Assembly (NCBI GenBank): GCA_903931945.1 | Contig: CAIZEI010000178.1 | Coordinates: forward strand, 1-63,120 | Direction: 5' to 3' | Length of the DNA stretch: 63,120 nt | DNA from: an uncultured Hyphomicrobiales bacterium | Lineage (GTDB): Bacteria; Pseudomonadota; Alphaproteobacteria; Rhizobiales; Beijerinckiaceae | Part shown: one piece after another, positions 7,642 to 17,240 of the stretch | Numbering within the stretch: position 1 is the stretch's first letter | How the letters are laid out: each line of letters opens with the position of its first letter | The notes under the pieces: generated by a model | Seen by the model: the letters and a program-made list of their open reading frames with translations, nothing else | Database searches by the model: none | Told to the model about the DNA's origin: nothing | Program-made: the position numbers and the translations under genes

Positions 7642-9291
7642 CTACAGCCCTTCCAGCTCATATCGTGAGAATTCGTATCCTTCCTTGACGATGCATTCGA
7701 GCAGGAAGGGCTTGCCGGCGGAGGTCGTCCTGACCGCCTCGCGGATGGCCGGCGCGATGGCGTCGGGTTTGCTGACGCGTATCGAGGCGACATTCAGCCC
7801 TTCAGCGACCTTGGCGTAATTACCGCCGATGTCGAGCACGTGGAACTTTTTGGTTGAGAGTTCGAGAACCTTTCGTTCGGCCGCCATGACCCCGTTGTTG
7901 AAGACGATGGTGAGAATGCCGATGTTGTTTCGCGCCGCGGTTTCGATATCGAGGCCGGTCATGCCAAAGGACGCGTCGCCCATAACATTGACGCAGAGCT
8001 TGTCGGGCGCGGCAAGCTTGGCGCCCATGGCCAGCCCAAGACCGTAGCCAAGCTGGGTTGATTTGCCCCAGCCGATGTAGGAGCCCGCTTTGGTGGTCTC
8101 CCAGAAGGGCAGCAACTGTTCGCGCGGCGATCCCGAATCATGGGTCATGATGACATTGTCGCGATCGAGACCGCGCAAAAGCTCGCCGATGACGCGGTAT
8201 TGATTGAGCGGCGATTCATCCGAATGGAATTGCGGCGCCCATTCGCCGAGCCATTCGCGTTTAAGCGCCGCTATCTCCTCTTTCAACTCCGGAAGAGAGA
8301 TGCGGCCTGCGCCCGATTTCTGCCGTGCGACCTCGGCGATCACAGCATCGAGCGTCAACGCGGCGTCGCCCACCAGCGCCAGCGCCGCGCGATAATCCTT
8401 GTTGATGTCGCCGGCTTCATTCGTGGAATGGATGATGGTTTTCCCGGCGGGCATTCCTGGCCCGAATGGCGTGCGCGTCAGGCTCGACCCGATGGCGAAA
8501 ACAACATCCGCCTGCCGCATGTAATGCGTGTACATTTTCGAACGCGACCGCGTCGAGGCGCCGAGCGAGAGCGGATGGCTGTCGGGAATCGCTGATTTTC
8601 CGGGGTTGGTGGTCACAACAGGCGCGGGCAGCATTTCGGCGAGCGCCGCGAGCCGGTCTCCCGCCTCGGCGTAAATGACGCCCTGTCCCGCCCACAACAC
8701 AGGATTCTTGGCGGCAAGAAGCAATTTTGCCGCTTGTTTCACGGCCTCCGGATCGGGCGCCGACCGCGACAGGGCCACAGGCGCATAGTCAATTTCGCCA
8801 CGAAACTCCGCCTCAAAGACGTCATCGGGAATTTCGAGCAGAACCGGTCCACCGCGTCCGCTGCGCATGGCGTGGAACGCGCGTCGCATCGCCATCGGAA
8901 TTTCCTGCGCGCTATGCACCAGCGCAGCGTATTTGGTGACAGGTTTGAAGACCTCCGATGCGCGGAACATCGGTCGCGCATATTGGCGCGCCAACGCATG
9001 TCCGCCGGCGATCACCAGCAGCGGCACATTTTCGGCAAAGGCCTGCGCAACGCCCGGAAATGCGTTCTCGATGCCGGGACCCGCCTGCGCGGCGAAAACG
9101 CCATTGCGACGACCATGATGGATGCGCGAATAGCCGTCGGCGATGCCAACGCCAACGCGTTCCTGCCGGCAGAAAATTGGCCTAATATCGGCTTCGGCGC
9201 AGGCCTCGATGGCGCCATTGCGCGGATAGGCCGACAGATAGTCGGTGCCCTCGCGCTTGAGAATGTCTGCGACGACTTGCGCGCCTTTCAT
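7642..9291 (-). CDS. Thiamine-pyrophosphate-dependent enzyme, acetolactate synthase-like
   Basis: 549 residues with the three-domain layout of the POX/AHAS family. The N-terminal PYR domain has its cofactor-activating glutamate in CRQERVG (Glu44). A central Rossmann-like domain follows, then a PP domain with the TPP/Mg motif starting GDASFGM near 438 and ending at VFNN near 463. The family joins or cleaves 2-oxo acids (acetolactate synthase, oxalyl-CoA or benzoylformate decarboxylase, sulfoacetaldehyde acetyltransferase). No FAD or regulatory subunit is present, so biosynthetic acetolactate synthase is less likely than a catabolic decarboxylase or ligase. It follows the Rieske gene by 15 bp, implying an operon. 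The exact reaction is unknown. Confidence 0.85.
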   Translation of the reverse strand: MKGAQVVADILKREGTDYLSAYPRNGAIEACAEADIRPIFCRQERVGVGIADGYSRIHHGRRNGVFAAQAGPGIENAFPGVAQAFAENVPLLVIAGGHALARQYARPMFRASEVFKPVTKYAALVHSAQEIPMAMRRAFHAMRSGRGGPVLLEIPDDVFEAEFRGEIDYAPVALSRSAPDPEAVKQAAKLLLAAKNPVLWAGQGVIYAEAGDRLAALAEMLPAPVVTTNPGKSAIPDSHPLSLGASTRSRSKMYTHYMRQADVVFAIGSSLTRTPFGPGMPAGKTIIHSTNEAGDINKDYRAALALVGDAALTLDAVIAEVARQKSGAGRISLPELKEEIAALKREWLGEWAPQFHSDESPLNQYRVIGELLRGLDRDNVIMTHDSGSPREQLLPFWETTKAGSYIGWGKSTQLGYGLGLAMGAKLAAPDKLCVNVMGDASFGMTGLDIETAARNNIGILTIVFNNGVMAAERKVLELSTKKFHVLDIGGNYAKVAEGLNVASIRVSKPDAIAPAIREAVRTTSAGKPFLLECIVKEGYEFSRYELEGL

Positions 9292-9306
9292 ATGCGTTTC
9301 CCCTAG

Positions 9307-10536
9307 CTACTCAGCCGCCTGTCTGGCGTCGATATTCACGTGTTGATGCATGTCGCGCGCGAAGGCAACGCCCCTGGCGGTTTTAAATCGGGCGGGGCGC
9401 ACGCGGTAACTTGCAGCTTTCAATCCCGGCAAGGGTTTGCCCGCAGCATGGTCCTTGAGCGATTGCAGCAACAACTTGCGAATTTTGATGATCGCGGTGT
9501 CGCTGACGCCCAGATGCTCGATGGTGCGATCGGCAACCGGACCCATGCTCTCCTGGATGCCGCAATCCTGCACGCCAAGCCCCTTCATGCCGGTGTAGGA
9601 CGCGCCACTGGCCTGCAATGTGCGATCGATCAGGTAGTCGTTATCCTTATTGGCGATCGCGCGATCCGTTCCGGGGATATTTTGCGTGTGTATGCCGCGC
9701 CAGGAGCGCGAACGCTCCAGTTCTTCCTGGTTCAGCGGGCGCGAGGGATGGAAGTCGACGCTGTAGAGCATGGTGCTTTCATCATCCATCGGCGCCCAGA
9801 CATGCGCCCCCGCAGGAACGGACGCGATGATCTTGTGAAAGGGCGCGAGCATGACGTTGGCTGTCCAGGCGACCTCGCCATCGGGGAGTTCGCGGCCCGT
9901 CCCCGCGACAAATCCAAAATCGGTGGGCACAACCTCATAGCGCGAAGGAATTGTTCGCACTTCATGATCCGCGGTTCCGCTGTGCAGGAAGGAAAGATGA
10001 CTGGTGTCGAAGCCGCCTTCAAACCCTTGCAGCCAGTTGCACTCCTGAATGTGCCGGCTGATGTGACGGTGCGACTCGGGCAGACCGGTCCATTCGAGTT
10101 CCGGGAATTCGGGCATGAGTTCCGGCGCCCCCATATAGGTCCAGACAACGCCGCCGCGCTCGACACAAGGATAGGCCTTGATCCTGATTTTCCCGGCGAG
10201 TTTGCTGCCCGGCGGTTCGCTCGGCAGGTCCACGCATCTGCCATCGATATCGAATTTCCAGCCGTGGTAGACGCAGCGCAATCCGCACTCTTCGTTGCGA
10301 CCGAAATACATAGATGCCGTGCGGTGCGGGCAGCGTTCGTCGATCAGACCGACGCGGCCTTTCGAATCGCGAAACGCCACCAGATTTTCGCACAGGAGTT
10401 TGACGCGGAGCGGCGGGCCATCGACGGCAATCTGATGCGAGAATGCCGCTGGCAGCCAGTAACGCCGCATCAACTCGCCCATCGGCGTTCCAGGCCCGAC
10501 GCGGGTCAATCGTTCATTGTCTTTTTTTGACAGCAT
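9307..10536 (-). CDS. Rieske non-heme iron oxygenase, alpha subunit (phthalate-dioxygenase-like)
   Basis: 409 residues. The N-terminal Rieske [2Fe-2S] site is intact: Cys69 and His71 (CPHR), then Cys88 and His91 (CVYH). The mononuclear-iron segment has NWLQGFEGG and the two histidines His180 and His185 (DTSHLSFLHSG). Length and motifs match the single-component-alpha group (phthalate 4,5-dioxygenase, vanillate demethylase-like). Such enzymes hydroxylate or O-demethylate aromatic acids and need a reductase, which is not encoded here. It sits between the TPP enzyme gene and an orphan substrate-binding protein gene, consistent with uptake and breakdown of an aromatic or carboxylic substrate. Confidence 0.9.
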   Translation of the reverse strand: MLSKKDNERLTRVGPGTPMGELMRRYWLPAAFSHQIAVDGPPLRVKLLCENLVAFRDSKGRVGLIDERCPHRTASMYFGRNEECGLRCVYHGWKFDIDGRCVDLPSEPPGSKLAGKIRIKAYPCVERGGVVWTYMGAPELMPEFPELEWTGLPESHRHISRHIQECNWLQGFEGGFDTSHLSFLHSGTADHEVRTIPSRYEVVPTDFGFVAGTGRELPDGEVAWTANVMLAPFHKIIASVPAGAHVWAPMDDESTMLYSVDFHPSRPLNQEELERSRSWRGIHTQNIPGTDRAIANKDNDYLIDRTLQASGASYTGMKGLGVQDCGIQESMGPVADRTIEHLGVSDTAIIKIRKLLLQSLKDHAAGKPLPGLKAASYRVRPARFKTARGVAFARDMHQHVNIDARQAAE

Positions 10537-10557
10537 GGAATCCTCGGATCGTTTCCT

Positions 10558-11589
10558 TCACATGGGTCTGTAGGGGCCGAGATCGCGCACGGCCGCAGCT
10601 GCTATAGATGTATCGATGGCGTCGCGAACCTCAACCTTTCCCTCGATCAGGCCTTCGGATTTGAAATAATCGAAATCGGCCTGCAGGCTATCGAAATTCA
10701 GTTTCCCGTCGGGATCGCAGCCATGCACAGTCAGCCCGCGATAGATGGCGGGGTCTTTGATCAAACTGTATTCGGTGAGGATGCTGATCATGTCCTCGGC
10801 GCCAGGACCGCGCAATTTTCCTCCAGAGACTGCATTTGTGTAATCGCGCACGCCGCGCAGCATTGCGCGCATGAAGCGCGTGGCGACGTCGCGGTCGCCG
10901 GCAAGAAATTTTTCTGAATACAGCGTCACGGCGATCTGGTGGTTTGGAAACATTTCGTCGTCGCCGACGATTTTGACTGCGATGCCTTTGGCGACGAGGG
11001 TGGATACCGAAGGTTCGGTCAGAAACGCGGCGTCGACGGCCCTGTTCTGCATCGCCGTGGCCATTTGCGGGAATGAGAGATAGACAATGTCCATATCATG
11101 CAGGCTCATGCCGTTCCGTTTGAAAAAGCGGTCGAGCGAGGTGCTGGTGCCGGTGCCTGCTGCCGGGACAGCGAGTTTTTTACCTTTCAGATCGGCAGGC
11201 GTTTTGTAGGCGCCGCTATCGACAAGGTCCTTGCGGACCATGAGGGCGCCTGTGCCAAGGCCGAGATAGGATGAGCTCTTGTCGGCGACGATGCGCAGAC
11301 CGACGCCGCGCGCGACAGCATTGAAGAGACCTGCCGAAATTCCGCCGCCGCCGACATCAAGATCGCCCGACGCCAGCGGCGCGATCATTTTTGCAGCGGC
11401 GTCAAAAGCGATGAGATTGACCTTGAGATTTTCGGCAGCAAAATAGCCGCGTTTATCGGCGACAAAAAATGGCGCGTCCGCCACGACATTGGTGATGCCG
11501 ACATTGACGGGCACGGGCTCGCCGGCGCGCGCGAGGCCCGCCCACGCCGCCAAAGCGCTTAAAATCGCGACCGTCCGAAATCCCTTCAT
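10558..11589 (-). CDS. NMT1/SsuA-like ABC transporter substrate-binding protein (orphan)
   Basis: 343 residues starting at the ATG at 11589 behind GGGGGGCG; the in-frame extension upstream is arginine-rich and implausible. A signal peptide ends near LARAGEP. The fold markers NVGITNVVADAPFFVADKRGYF and GLDVGGGGIS-like stretches fit periplasmic receptors of the THI5/NMT1, SsuA and TauA type, which bind sulfonates, pyrimidine precursors, nitrate or aromatic acids. No permease or ATPase gene is adjacent, so it must work with components encoded elsewhere or serve as a sensor. It lies 22 bp upstream of the Rieske gene and is probably co-transcribed with it. Confidence 0.85.
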   Translation of the reverse strand: MKGFRTVAILSALAAWAGLARAGEPVPVNVGITNVVADAPFFVADKRGYFAAENLKVNLIAFDAAAKMIAPLASGDLDVGGGGISAGLFNAVARGVGLRIVADKSSSYLGLGTGALMVRKDLVDSGAYKTPADLKGKKLAVPAAGTGTSTSLDRFFKRNGMSLHDMDIVYLSFPQMATAMQNRAVDAAFLTEPSVSTLVAKGIAVKIVGDDEMFPNHQIAVTLYSEKFLAGDRDVATRFMRAMLRGVRDYTNAVSGGKLRGPGAEDMISILTEYSLIKDPAIYRGLTVHGCDPDGKLNFDSLQADFDYFKSEGLIEGKVEVRDAIDTSIAAAAVRDLGPYRPM

Positions 11590-11669
11590 GCCGACGCCCC
11601 CCGTGGTTGCAGGAGAGTGTGCCCTGTCCAGCGCCATGCCGCAACAGGGGCCGGCCGCGCGGCGAATGC

Positions 11670-12704
11670 CTAATTTGCGCCGCCGGCGCTCTGGATCGCA
11701 ATCAGGCGCTGGCGGATCGCTTCGGGCGCCGCATAGGCCTGCGCAATCAGCGCCGCGAGTTCTTCGCCATCGCGCGAATCCGCGCATTCGATGCGCTGCT
11801 GTCTGCAGTCTTCAATGAATGCAGGATCGCTGAACGTGTCGCGGAAAGCGGCGCGCAGCGTTGCGACCCTTCCGACCGGCGTTCCGGGCGGGGCGGCGAA
11901 GGGCCGTCCAATGCCAAGCGGCGCCGACGCCGCCATCAGCAGCGTTTTGTCGGCTTCGCTATTTAACAGGTCCGGCGCGAATGGCGTATCGACCAGTTCG
12001 GGCTGGCGATGCAGTCCGTACTGAAACAGGAAATGCACTTTCTTTTGCGCATACCAGTCCGGGCGCGAGGTCTTGAGACTGGACCAGAATGGCGAGGGCA
12101 TGGCTTCCACCTCGCCAGCCTCCATCGCCAGCAAAATCTCGTTTTGTCCCGGATAGCCGGTGATGAATCGCGCCTTGAAATGGAAAATATCGTTGAAGAG
12201 CCGCCCATAGAACGCTGGCGTTGAATTGGCGCCCGCAGCTCCGGCAACCATCGGGAAGGCCTGCGCGTCCGCAAAACTCTGCACTTTGGACGTGTGCCAG
12301 GTCGTATACATCGCGACCTCGGACGCAGGCGAGCCGAGCCAGATAAATTTGTTGGCGTCGAACAAGGCCAGCTTGTTATCGTAGAAGGGCTCTAGCGGAA
12401 CGGTGTTCTGCAAGGCCTCGATGACCGTGCCGTCTTTCGGGGCAACATTGTAGAGATAATTTGCGGCGCTGATGCCGCCGGCGTTCGGCATGTTCTGCGG
12501 TTCGATCGCGGGCTCGCCAGGAATGTGCCGGCCCAGATGCCGCGCCAGGACGCGCGCATAGACATCATAACCGCCGCCCACCGATGAGCTGATAATGAGG
12601 CGGATGGCCTTGTCCTTGTAAAAATCATCGGCGTGCGCCGCCAATGCCCAGACCGGGAACAGAGCCGCCAGGAGGATGCGTCTGAGAGTTGCTTCTGCGA
12701 TCAA
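11670..12704 (-). CDS. TctC/Bug-family periplasmic receptor (orphan)
   Basis: 344 residues from a TTG at 12704 that follows GGAGG by 5 nt; the in-frame ATG at 12734 has no ribosome site. A signal peptide ends near LAAHADD. The mature part shows the Bug fold: KAIRLIISSSVGGGYD, VYARVLARHL, NMPNAGG, ITGYPGQNEILLAMEAGEVE and PFAAPPGTP. These receptors deliver carboxylates to tripartite TctAB transporters or to sensor systems. No tctA/tctB is nearby. It is the first gene of the minus-strand catabolic cluster and divergent from the dienelactone hydrolase. Confidence 0.85.
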   Translation of the reverse strand: MIAEATLRRILLAALFPVWALAAHADDFYKDKAIRLIISSSVGGGYDVYARVLARHLGRHIPGEPAIEPQNMPNAGGISAANYLYNVAPKDGTVIEALQNTVPLEPFYDNKLALFDANKFIWLGSPASEVAMYTTWHTSKVQSFADAQAFPMVAGAAGANSTPAFYGRLFNDIFHFKARFITGYPGQNEILLAMEAGEVEAMPSPFWSSLKTSRPDWYAQKKVHFLFQYGLHRQPELVDTPFAPDLLNSEADKTLLMAASAPLGIGRPFAAPPGTPVGRVATLRAAFRDTFSDPAFIEDCRQQRIECADSRDGEELAALIAQAYAAPEAIRQRLIAIQSAGGAN

Positions 12705-12850
12705 CTGAACCTCCAGATTGGGCGGGATCCGCAAGAGACAAGCAGATTTCGCGCCACTCTGGCCTTACCGGCGGGATCCTGCAACCCCGTGCGCTTGCGT
12801 CCATTGCCGGACCCGGTAAACAGGGCTGCATCATTGCACGGGAGACAACA

Positions 12851-13582
12851 GTGAAAGTCGAAGCCATTGCCTATGAGGCCGCGGGCCGTAAATTCGAAGG
12901 CCATCTCGTTCACGATGAAACGGCGGCGGGACCGCGCCCGTTGTTGCTGGTTGCGCCCAATTGGGCGGGCGTGACGCCGCGCGCCATAGAAATCGGGCGG
13001 GAACTGGCGGCGCAGGGCTATGTCACATTTGTCGCGGATATGCATGGTCTTGACCGCCGTCCGACAGGCCAGGAAAATCCGATGGCGTTTCTGGCCCCAT
13101 TGATCGCGGACCCTGAAGCGACGCGGGCTCGCGTCAATGCCGCATTTGACGCGATGACGTCGGCGGCGGTGTCGCGCGGGATCGGAAATCCGAAATTCCG
13201 CGCGGCGATTGGCTATTGTTTCGGCGGCTCGAACGTTCTCGATCTTGCGCGTTCCGGCGCCGATGTCGCAGCCGTGGTGAGTATGCACGGAAATCTGAAA
13301 ACCGGGCTGGAAGCAAAATCGGGCGACGTGAAGGCGGCTGTGCTTGTCGTGCATGGCGCGGATGATCCCATTGCGCCCAAGAGCGACCGGGATGCGCTTG
13401 AGGCGGAAATGCGCGGGGCTGGCGCGCGCTGGACGATCCTTGCGTTTGGCGGCGTTTTTCACAGCTTCACCGATCCGGCAGCCAATCGCCCGCCATCTTC
13501 GCAATTCTCGTCGCACGCCTGCCGTTACGGCTATGGCCTCGCGCATGCGTTTATTGCGGATGCGTTCGCCGGAAAAGTCTGA
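12851..13582 (+). CDS. Dienelactone hydrolase family protein
   Basis: 243 residues from a GTG at 12851 preceded by GGAGACAACA. The in-frame sequence upstream is not coding-like and overlaps the divergent TctC gene. An alpha/beta hydrolase with the dienelactone-hydrolase type triad: nucleophile Cys123 in GYCFGG, Asp171/172 in HGADDPIAP and His204 in GVFHSFTDP. Family members open enol-lactones in the lower ring-cleavage pathways of catechols, or act as general carboxylesterases. Its position beside the Rieske cluster suits aromatic catabolism, but its broad relatives are also found in unrelated settings. Convergent with dusA, 24 bp apart. Confidence 0.88.
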   Translation: MKVEAIAYEAAGRKFEGHLVHDETAAGPRPLLLVAPNWAGVTPRAIEIGRELAAQGYVTFVADMHGLDRRPTGQENPMAFLAPLIADPEATRARVNAAFDAMTSAAVSRGIGNPKFRAAIGYCFGGSNVLDLARSGADVAAVVSMHGNLKTGLEAKSGDVKAAVLVVHGADDPIAPKSDRDALEAEMRGAGARWTILAFGGVFHSFTDPAANRPPSSQFSSHACRYGYGLAHAFIADAFAGKV

Positions 13583-13606
13583 TTGCGCATTTTGTGTCGC
13601 AGGGCG

Positions 13607-14620
13607 CTAGGCTGCGGCGCTGGCGTTGCGTTGCACGAAGTCCACAGCGGCGCGCAAAACATCGAGCCCGGCGCCGCGTTTGACAGCCTGTGTCGCAAGA
13701 TGACGACGGAACGCGCGGGCGCCAGGCAGGCCGGCGAACAGGCCCAGCAAGTGGCGGGTCATGTCCGCCAGCCGCACGCCTTCGCCAAGGCGCGCTTCAA
13801 CATACGGATAATAGGCTTCGAGAGCGTCAAATTGCGTTTCAAATGGCGCAGTCTCGCCGAAAAGATCGGGATCGACGCGCAGCAGCAAACCGGGGTCATG
13901 ATAGGCCGCGCGGCCAACCATCACGCCGTCGAGCTTGTGCAGCAGGTCGCGCGCGGCCTCAATTGTCTGCACGCCGCCGTTGATGGCGATGGGGACGCCC
14001 GGAAAACTGCGTTTGAGTTCCTGCACCAGCGGATAATCCAGCGGCGGCACGTCGCGGTTTTCTTTCGGGCTGAGCCCCTTGAGCCAGGCTTTGCGGGCAT
14101 GAACGATCAACGCATCGGCGCCTGCGCTCGTCACAGCGCTCGTCATCGCCCAGAGCGCATCGCGCGGCTCCTGGTCATCGACGCCAATCCGGCATTTGAC
14201 CGTCACAGGTATGGCGACCGCTGCTTTCATCGCGGCGACGCATTCGCCAACAAGATCAGGCGAGCGCATCAGGCAGGCGCCAAAAGCGCCGCTTTGCACC
14301 CGGTCGCTGGGGCAGCCGCAATTCAGGTTGATTTCGACATAGCCAAAATCTGCGCAGATGCGCGCCGACCGGGCCAGCGCAGCGGGCTCTGAACCGCCAA
14401 GCTGCACAGCAATCGGTTGCTCGAAGGCATCAAAGCCCAGCAATGCCAGCCGGTTTCCGTGGATGACAGCGCCAGTCGTCACCATTTCGGTGTAAAGTCG
14501 CGCCCGGCGCGACAGCAGCCGGTGAAAGGTGCGGCAGTGCCGGTCCGTCCAGTCCATCATGGGGGCGACGGAGAAGCGCCAGGAGCCGGCAATGTCATGC
14601 TGTCGCGATATTTCAGACAC
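13607..14620 (-). CDS. dusA: tRNA-dihydrouridine(20/20a) synthase DusA
   Basis: 337 residues, full length for DusA. An FMN-binding TIM barrel opening with SVAPMMDWTDRHCR, it has the catalytic cysteine in NCGCPSD (Cys103) and KCRIGVDD and INGGV phosphate-binding segments further on. It reduces uridines in the tRNA D-loop with NADPH. The DusA subtype follows from MDWTDRHCRTFHRLL. The start is a GTG at 14620 without a strong ribosome site; there is no better alternative before the first conserved residues. Monocistronic, minus strand. Confidence 0.92.
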   Translation of the reverse strand: MSEISRQHDIAGSWRFSVAPMMDWTDRHCRTFHRLLSRRARLYTEMVTTGAVIHGNRLALLGFDAFEQPIAVQLGGSEPAALARSARICADFGYVEINLNCGCPSDRVQSGAFGACLMRSPDLVGECVAAMKAAVAIPVTVKCRIGVDDQEPRDALWAMTSAVTSAGADALIVHARKAWLKGLSPKENRDVPPLDYPLVQELKRSFPGVPIAINGGVQTIEAARDLLHKLDGVMVGRAAYHDPGLLLRVDPDLFGETAPFETQFDALEAYYPYVEARLGEGVRLADMTRHLLGLFAGLPGARAFRRHLATQAVKRGAGLDVLRAAVDFVQRNASAAA

Positions 14621-14813
14621 GGATCACAATTCCAGTTTGTCGTATTCGATCTGATTGACGCCGGCGTGCGCCCATTTCGACGCCGGTTTGCGACGCATGT
14701 TCTAGCAGCGCGAGCGAGGTTGTAAATCGAACCAAAGCCATCGCCAAACGAAAACGCAAGAATGACGCGACCGCCTTTATGGCCGGGATCGTCATGGAGC
14801 GACCACACTCACC

Positions 14814-15539
14814 TCAGTCCGTGGCGAATTCCATAAACCAATGGAGACGGCCAGTCGGCCTGACTCTGCCCGCAGGGACGGAACGATCTCCGGATTCGGC
14901 GCGCTCAACAATGCGTTGTTTTGCCAGGCCGGTCGCCAGAAACGCCACGTCGCGGCTGCTGTTCAACGCGGGAAAGGTCAGTGTGATACGCGGAATCCGG
15001 TTGGCGCCGACGACCGCCAGGGCCCACCGCAGCTGCTCATCAAGCGCGGGCTGTCCGGGAAACAATGACGCTGTATGCCCGTCCTCGCCAATGCCGAGCA
15101 GGGTCACATCGAAAAGCGGACGACATGGGGCCAGTTCTTCTGCGCTATAAAAATGTTTCAGGATTGTTTCATAGACAGCGGCGTCTTGCGCGGCGGACTG
15201 GTATTCCGTGGGGATGGGGTGAATATGATCGCGCGGGACCGGGACGCGTGAGAGCAACGTCTCCCACGCCATGCCAAAATTGCTTTCTGGATCATCATGG
15301 GGAACCAGCCTTTCGTCGCCCCAAAAAAAATGAACGCGGCTCCAGGGAAAGCGAGAAGCTATCTGTGGCGTTGCGAGCCGCTCATAAAGCTGGCGTGGCG
15401 TAGAGCCGCCCGACAAACAGATTGCGAAATCGCCCTTGCTCGCCTCCGCAAGCGCGCAGAGCCATTCGGCGACGTGGTCCGCCAAGGCGCTGGCGGATTC
15501 GAATGTCTGTCGCGCGGTGGATTTTACGAAGGTTGACAT
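14814..15539 (-). CDS. pgl: 6-phosphogluconolactonase
   Basis: 241 residues, full length for the DevB/Pgl family. It has CLSGGSTPRQLYERL near residue 41, FFWGDERLVPHDDPESN near 71 and LLGIGEDGHTASLFPG near 147, all family hallmarks; the acidic DER and EDGH residues line the active site. It hydrolyses 6-phosphogluconolactone made by Zwf. It is 69 bp downstream of zwf on the same strand and completes the oxidative pentose phosphate block zwf-pgl-gnd. The start has only a weak ribosome site. Confidence 0.93.
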   Translation of the reverse strand: MSTFVKSTARQTFESASALADHVAEWLCALAEASKGDFAICLSGGSTPRQLYERLATPQIASRFPWSRVHFFWGDERLVPHDDPESNFGMAWETLLSRVPVPRDHIHPIPTEYQSAAQDAAVYETILKHFYSAEELAPCRPLFDVTLLGIGEDGHTASLFPGQPALDEQLRWALAVVGANRIPRITLTFPALNSSRDVAFLATGLAKQRIVERAESGDRSVPAGRVRPTGRLHWFMEFATD

Positions 15540-15608
15540 GACGATTTTCTCGACCGATCCATCGCCGCAATCTCGGGACGCTTCAGCAATCGGTTGTGGC
15601 CATGGGCG

Positions 15609-17240
15609 TCATCCCTGAGTTTCGATATGTGTCGCTTCGAGAGAACGCCATCCCCGCCCTTCAAGAATCAACAGCAGGTCAGCCTCGTTCGGTCCCGCGC
15701 CGCCGGCTGGATAAATCGCCAGGTCGGCAACGCCGGCTCTGGCCCAGCTATCAAGCAACGGCTGCACAATACGCCAGGTTTGCTCGACCATGTCAGCGCG
15801 CATGAAAAGCGTGGAGTCGCCGGTCATGACGTCGTGGATCAGTGTTTCGTAGCCAGCGTTTGGCTCCTTTGGAAACCAGTCATCGTAGCGGAAGTCCATC
15901 TTCACCGCAGCTAGATCCATCACGGGACCCCGCCGCTTGACCTCGAACTGCAAGGAAATCCCCTCGTCTGGCGCGATGTGCAATACAAGCCAGTTCGGCT
16001 GCAGAGAATCAGCCAGCGCGTTCTTGAAAGCGGCGCTCGGAACTTGCTTGAATCGAATGGCGATCTCGGTGTTGCGAGCGGCCAGATGTTTCCCGGTGCG
16101 AACGTAAAAGGGAACGCCCGCCCAGCGCCAATTGTCGATCGCAAGCTTCATGGCGACATAGGTTTCGACTCTTGAATCGGTGGCGACGTTGGCTTCTTGC
16201 CGATACGCATTCACCTGCTTTCCCATCACCGCGCCCGCAGCGTACTGGCCACGCACCGCATGTTCCGGCAGAACCGCTGGCATCGCGGCAAGAACATCCT
16301 CTTTCTTTGAACGAATCGAGGCGGCGTCAAAGCCCAGGGGAGGCTCCATGGCCACCATCGTCAGCAAGGAAAAAACATGGTTTGGTATCATGTCGCGCAA
16401 TGCGCCGGTGGCTTCGTAAAAATGACCGCGCTTCTCGACGCCAAGCGTCTCCGATACAGTGATTTGTACGTGATCGATCCGATCGCGGTTCCAGATAGGC
16501 TCGAACAATCCGTTGGCGAAGCGAAACGCCAGAATGCTCTGAACAGTTTCTTTCCCGAGGAAATGATCGATCCGGTAAATCTGGTCTTCCGTCAGGGTGG
16601 TCAATATTCGTCGATTCAGCTCCCGCGCAGAGTCGAAGCTGTGCCCAAATGGTTTTTCGAAGACTACGCGGCGCCAGAAACGATGGGCCCCATTCGTGTC
16701 CTCTGGCTGTTCCGACAGTTTCGATCTGGCGAGTTGTTCGACCACCGCGCCAAAAAGGCTCTCTGCGACCGCGAGATAGAAAATGGCGTTGCCTTTGGTA
16801 TTCCGGGTTCGATCGCTCTCCTCAAGTGCGTGACAAAGAGTTTCGTATAATTCCGGTTTTGTCAGGTCGCCCTGGAGATAGGCCATCCTGTCCGCAAGCC
16901 ACGTCCAGGCGACTTCGTCAATATGATCGATATGGAAACTGGATGAGGCATTCCCCACAAAGCCTTTCATCGCGTCATAGAGTTCATCGCGCCAGCTTGC
17001 CGTCGTCGCTTGTGTGCGGGCGACGCCGATCAGCCTGAAATTGTCCGGTAACGCTCGGGTCCGCGCAAGGTTATAGAGCGCCGGTATTGCAAGGCGTTTG
17101 GTCAGGTCCCCTGTGGCGCCGAAGATCACCATAACGCAGGGGTCTGCTGGCTGAAGCTGTCGCCCGGCTGGTTTCTCGATTATCCGCGCGGTCGATGGCG
17201 GCGAAACGGTTCGGTTGTCGGGCATGACGCTAATCGCCAT
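15609..17240 (-). CDS. zwf: Glucose-6-phosphate 1-dehydrogenase
   Basis: About 543 residues. The coenzyme fingerprint GATGDLTKR is near residue 34, then FEKPFG and the active-site segment RIDHFLGKE near 210, with the catalytic histidine and substrate lysine. It oxidises glucose-6-phosphate to 6-phosphogluconolactone with NAD(P). Two in-frame ATGs, 17240 (overlapping the gnd stop) and 17225, are possible; neither has a clear ribosome site, and coupling to gnd favours the overlapping one. The longer frame beginning at 17495 merely runs antisense-free through gnd in another frame and is not credible. Confidence 0.92.
   Translation of the reverse strand: MAISVMPDNRTVSPPSTARIIEKPAGRQLQPADPCVMVIFGATGDLTKRLAIPALYNLARTRALPDNFRLIGVARTQATTASWRDELYDAMKGFVGNASSSFHIDHIDEVAWTWLADRMAYLQGDLTKPELYETLCHALEESDRTRNTKGNAIFYLAVAESLFGAVVEQLARSKLSEQPEDTNGAHRFWRRVVFEKPFGHSFDSARELNRRILTTLTEDQIYRIDHFLGKETVQSILAFRFANGLFEPIWNRDRIDHVQITVSETLGVEKRGHFYEATGALRDMIPNHVFSLLTMVAMEPPLGFDAASIRSKKEDVLAAMPAVLPEHAVRGQYAAGAVMGKQVNAYRQEANVATDSRVETYVAMKLAIDNWRWAGVPFYVRTGKHLAARNTEIAIRFKQVPSAAFKNALADSLQPNWLVLHIAPDEGISLQFEVKRRGPVMDLAAVKMDFRYDDWFPKEPNAGYETLIHDVMTGDSTLFMRADMVEQTWRIVQPLLDSWARAGVADLAIYPAGGAGPNEADLLLILEGRGWRSLEATHIETQG

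Noticed and set aside
9340-10530. 396-codon plus-strand frame
   Set aside because: It mirrors the Rieske oxygenase gene; high GC keeps the antisense strand open. No domain character.
14557-14808. Small minus-strand frames between dusA and pgl
   Set aside because: Short, arginine-rich and without a ribosome site or conserved features.
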